Shown here piece after piece: positions 6,735-7,345 of a stretch of DNA of 7,345 nucleotides. Source of the stretch: an uncultured Opitutia bacterium (GTDB lineage Bacteria > Verrucomicrobiota > Verrucomicrobiae > Opitutales > UBA953). The DNA lies in the NCBI GenBank assembly GCA_903859115.1, contig CAIOLH010000021.1, positions 1 to 7,345 of the forward strand, written 5' to 3'. Under the pieces are notes generated by a model. It worked only from the letters and a program-made list of their open reading frames with translations. It was not told the DNA's origin and did no database searches. The position numbers and the translations under genes are program-made. Each line of letters opens with the position of its first letter. Positions within the stretch are counted from its first letter, which is position 1.

Positions 6735-6765
6735 CAGTTGCTGGCGAATAAAAGATTTCATTCTC

Positions 6766-7345
6766 GTGTCCAACGCGTCCGATACAGCCAAAAAATCTGC
6801 CTCACGGATTGCGGCTTTGCGTCGATTTTTTGGATTCGTTGGCCCAGGTTTCTTAGTCGCGGTGGGTTACATGGATCCTGGTAATTGGGCGACGGATTTG
6901 GCTGGAGGTTCAGAATTCGGCTACGCTTTGCTGTGGGTAATTTTATTAGCCAACTTGATGGCAATATTGTTTCAGCATCTCTGTGTGCGCTTACAAGTCG
7001 CCACCGGACAAGACCTCGCTCAGGCCTGTCGTGCACGCTATTCACCCGCGGTATCTACTTTCCTTTGGGTCTCAGCGCAAATTGGAATCGTGGCCTGTGA
7101 CCTAGCCGAGCTGCTGGGATCCGCCATCGCCTTACAATTACTTTTCGGAATTCCTCTTTTCATCGGTGCCTTGATTACCGCATTAGATGTACTTGTGCTG
7201 CTGGCTTTGACTCGATTGGGTTATCGTTGGTTGGAATCGATTGTCGCCGTCCTAGTATTGACGATTGCCCTATGTATTGGGGCTGAAGTGCTCATCGCCA
7301 AACCAGCTATTCACTCGATTTTACAAGGGTTTATTCCGACTGGTG
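6766..7345 (+). CDS. mntH: Nramp-family divalent metal (Mn/Fe) transporter, N-terminal part, cut by window end
   Basis: The frame runs open from GTG 6766 to the window edge (193 codons plus one base), so the stop and later helices are missing. Nramp proteins are proton-coupled inner-membrane importers of Mn2+, Fe2+ and similar ions. After a basic N-terminus (about 20 residues), the first helix carries VGPGFLVAVGYMDPGNWATD; D37 and N40 in DPGN are the helix-1 metal ligands. Further matches are GGSEFGYALLWVILLANLMA, ATGQDLAQACR (79-89), the DLAELLG motif at 112-118, GIPLFIGALITALD, and EVLIAKPAIHSILQGFIP before the sixth helix. The helix-6 methionine motif that completes the site lies outside the window, so metal choice cannot be judged; the mntH symbol rests on family resemblance. 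An in-frame TAG lies about 38 bases upstream and no ATG intervenes, so GTG is the best start; no Shine-Dalgarno is seen. It follows the membrane-protein gene by 31 bp. Confidence 0.9.
   Translation, partial: MSNASDTAKKSASRIAALRRFFGFVGPGFLVAVGYMDPGNWATDLAGGSEFGYALLWVILLANLMAILFQHLCVRLQVATGQDLAQACRARYSPAVSTFLWVSAQIGIVACDLAELLGSAIALQLLFGIPLFIGALITALDVLVLLALTRLGYRWLESIVAVLVLTIALCIGAEVLIAKPAIHSILQGFIPTG

Noticed and set aside
6758..7100. Closed frames over the transporter region (6758-7045 minus, 6885-7100 plus)
   Set aside because: The open frame from 6766 carries the Nramp motifs DPGN and DLAE; the others are shadows.
1..7345. CRISPR array, tRNA/rRNA, insertion sequence, toxin-antitoxin or defence genes
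   Set aside because: I looked on both strands for repeats, tRNA-like arms, transposase motifs and small paired genes and saw none; the window is nearly all accounted for by housekeeping-type genes.

Overview
The window looks like ordinary chromosome from a Gram-negative bacterium. An LPS-assembly outer-membrane protein (LptD) requires an outer membrane, and a complete GlgB shows that the organism makes branched glycogen. Base composition is moderate (G+C judged by eye, not counted). Shine-Dalgarno sites are weak or absent at most starts, and one start (scpA) is clearly GTG. The overall flavour, including the small 81-residue protein and the TPR protein, reminds me of Verrucomicrobiota, perhaps Opitutae. 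That placement is an inference from family resemblance and is not demonstrated by the sequence. I see no phage, transposon, CRISPR, tRNA or rRNA, and no clear sign of horizontal transfer.

The layout is two compact gene clusters that diverge from a short region at about 3722-3811. Leftward (minus strand), in order of transcription, come lptD (3721-1556), scpA (1553-693, only 2 bp after the lptD stop), a small soluble protein of unknown function (649-404), and a proline-rich protein with one membrane segment (336 to beyond base 1). This last gene has no stop codon inside the window and is easily missed beneath a glycine-rich reading frame on the opposite strand. Rightward (plus strand) come glgB (start probably 3812, end 6004), a two-repeat TPR protein (6007-6315), a small four-helix membrane protein (6321-6734), and the N-terminal third to half of an Nramp-type metal transporter that begins at GTG 6766 and runs off the right edge.

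The genes do not form one obvious pathway. The left cluster joins outer-membrane biogenesis (LptD) with chromosome condensation (ScpA, the kleisin of the SMC complex), followed by two uncharacterised proteins. The right cluster puts glycogen branching beside an uncharacterised TPR protein, an uncharacterised membrane protein and a divalent-metal transporter. Spacings of 2, 43, 67, 2, 5 and 31 bp suggest polycistronic transcription on each side. I found no dramatic new system. The most useful leads are the hidden proline-rich membrane protein, the small protein beside scpA, and the membrane protein with the YP / VGP / PxH / RTxxW motif set.
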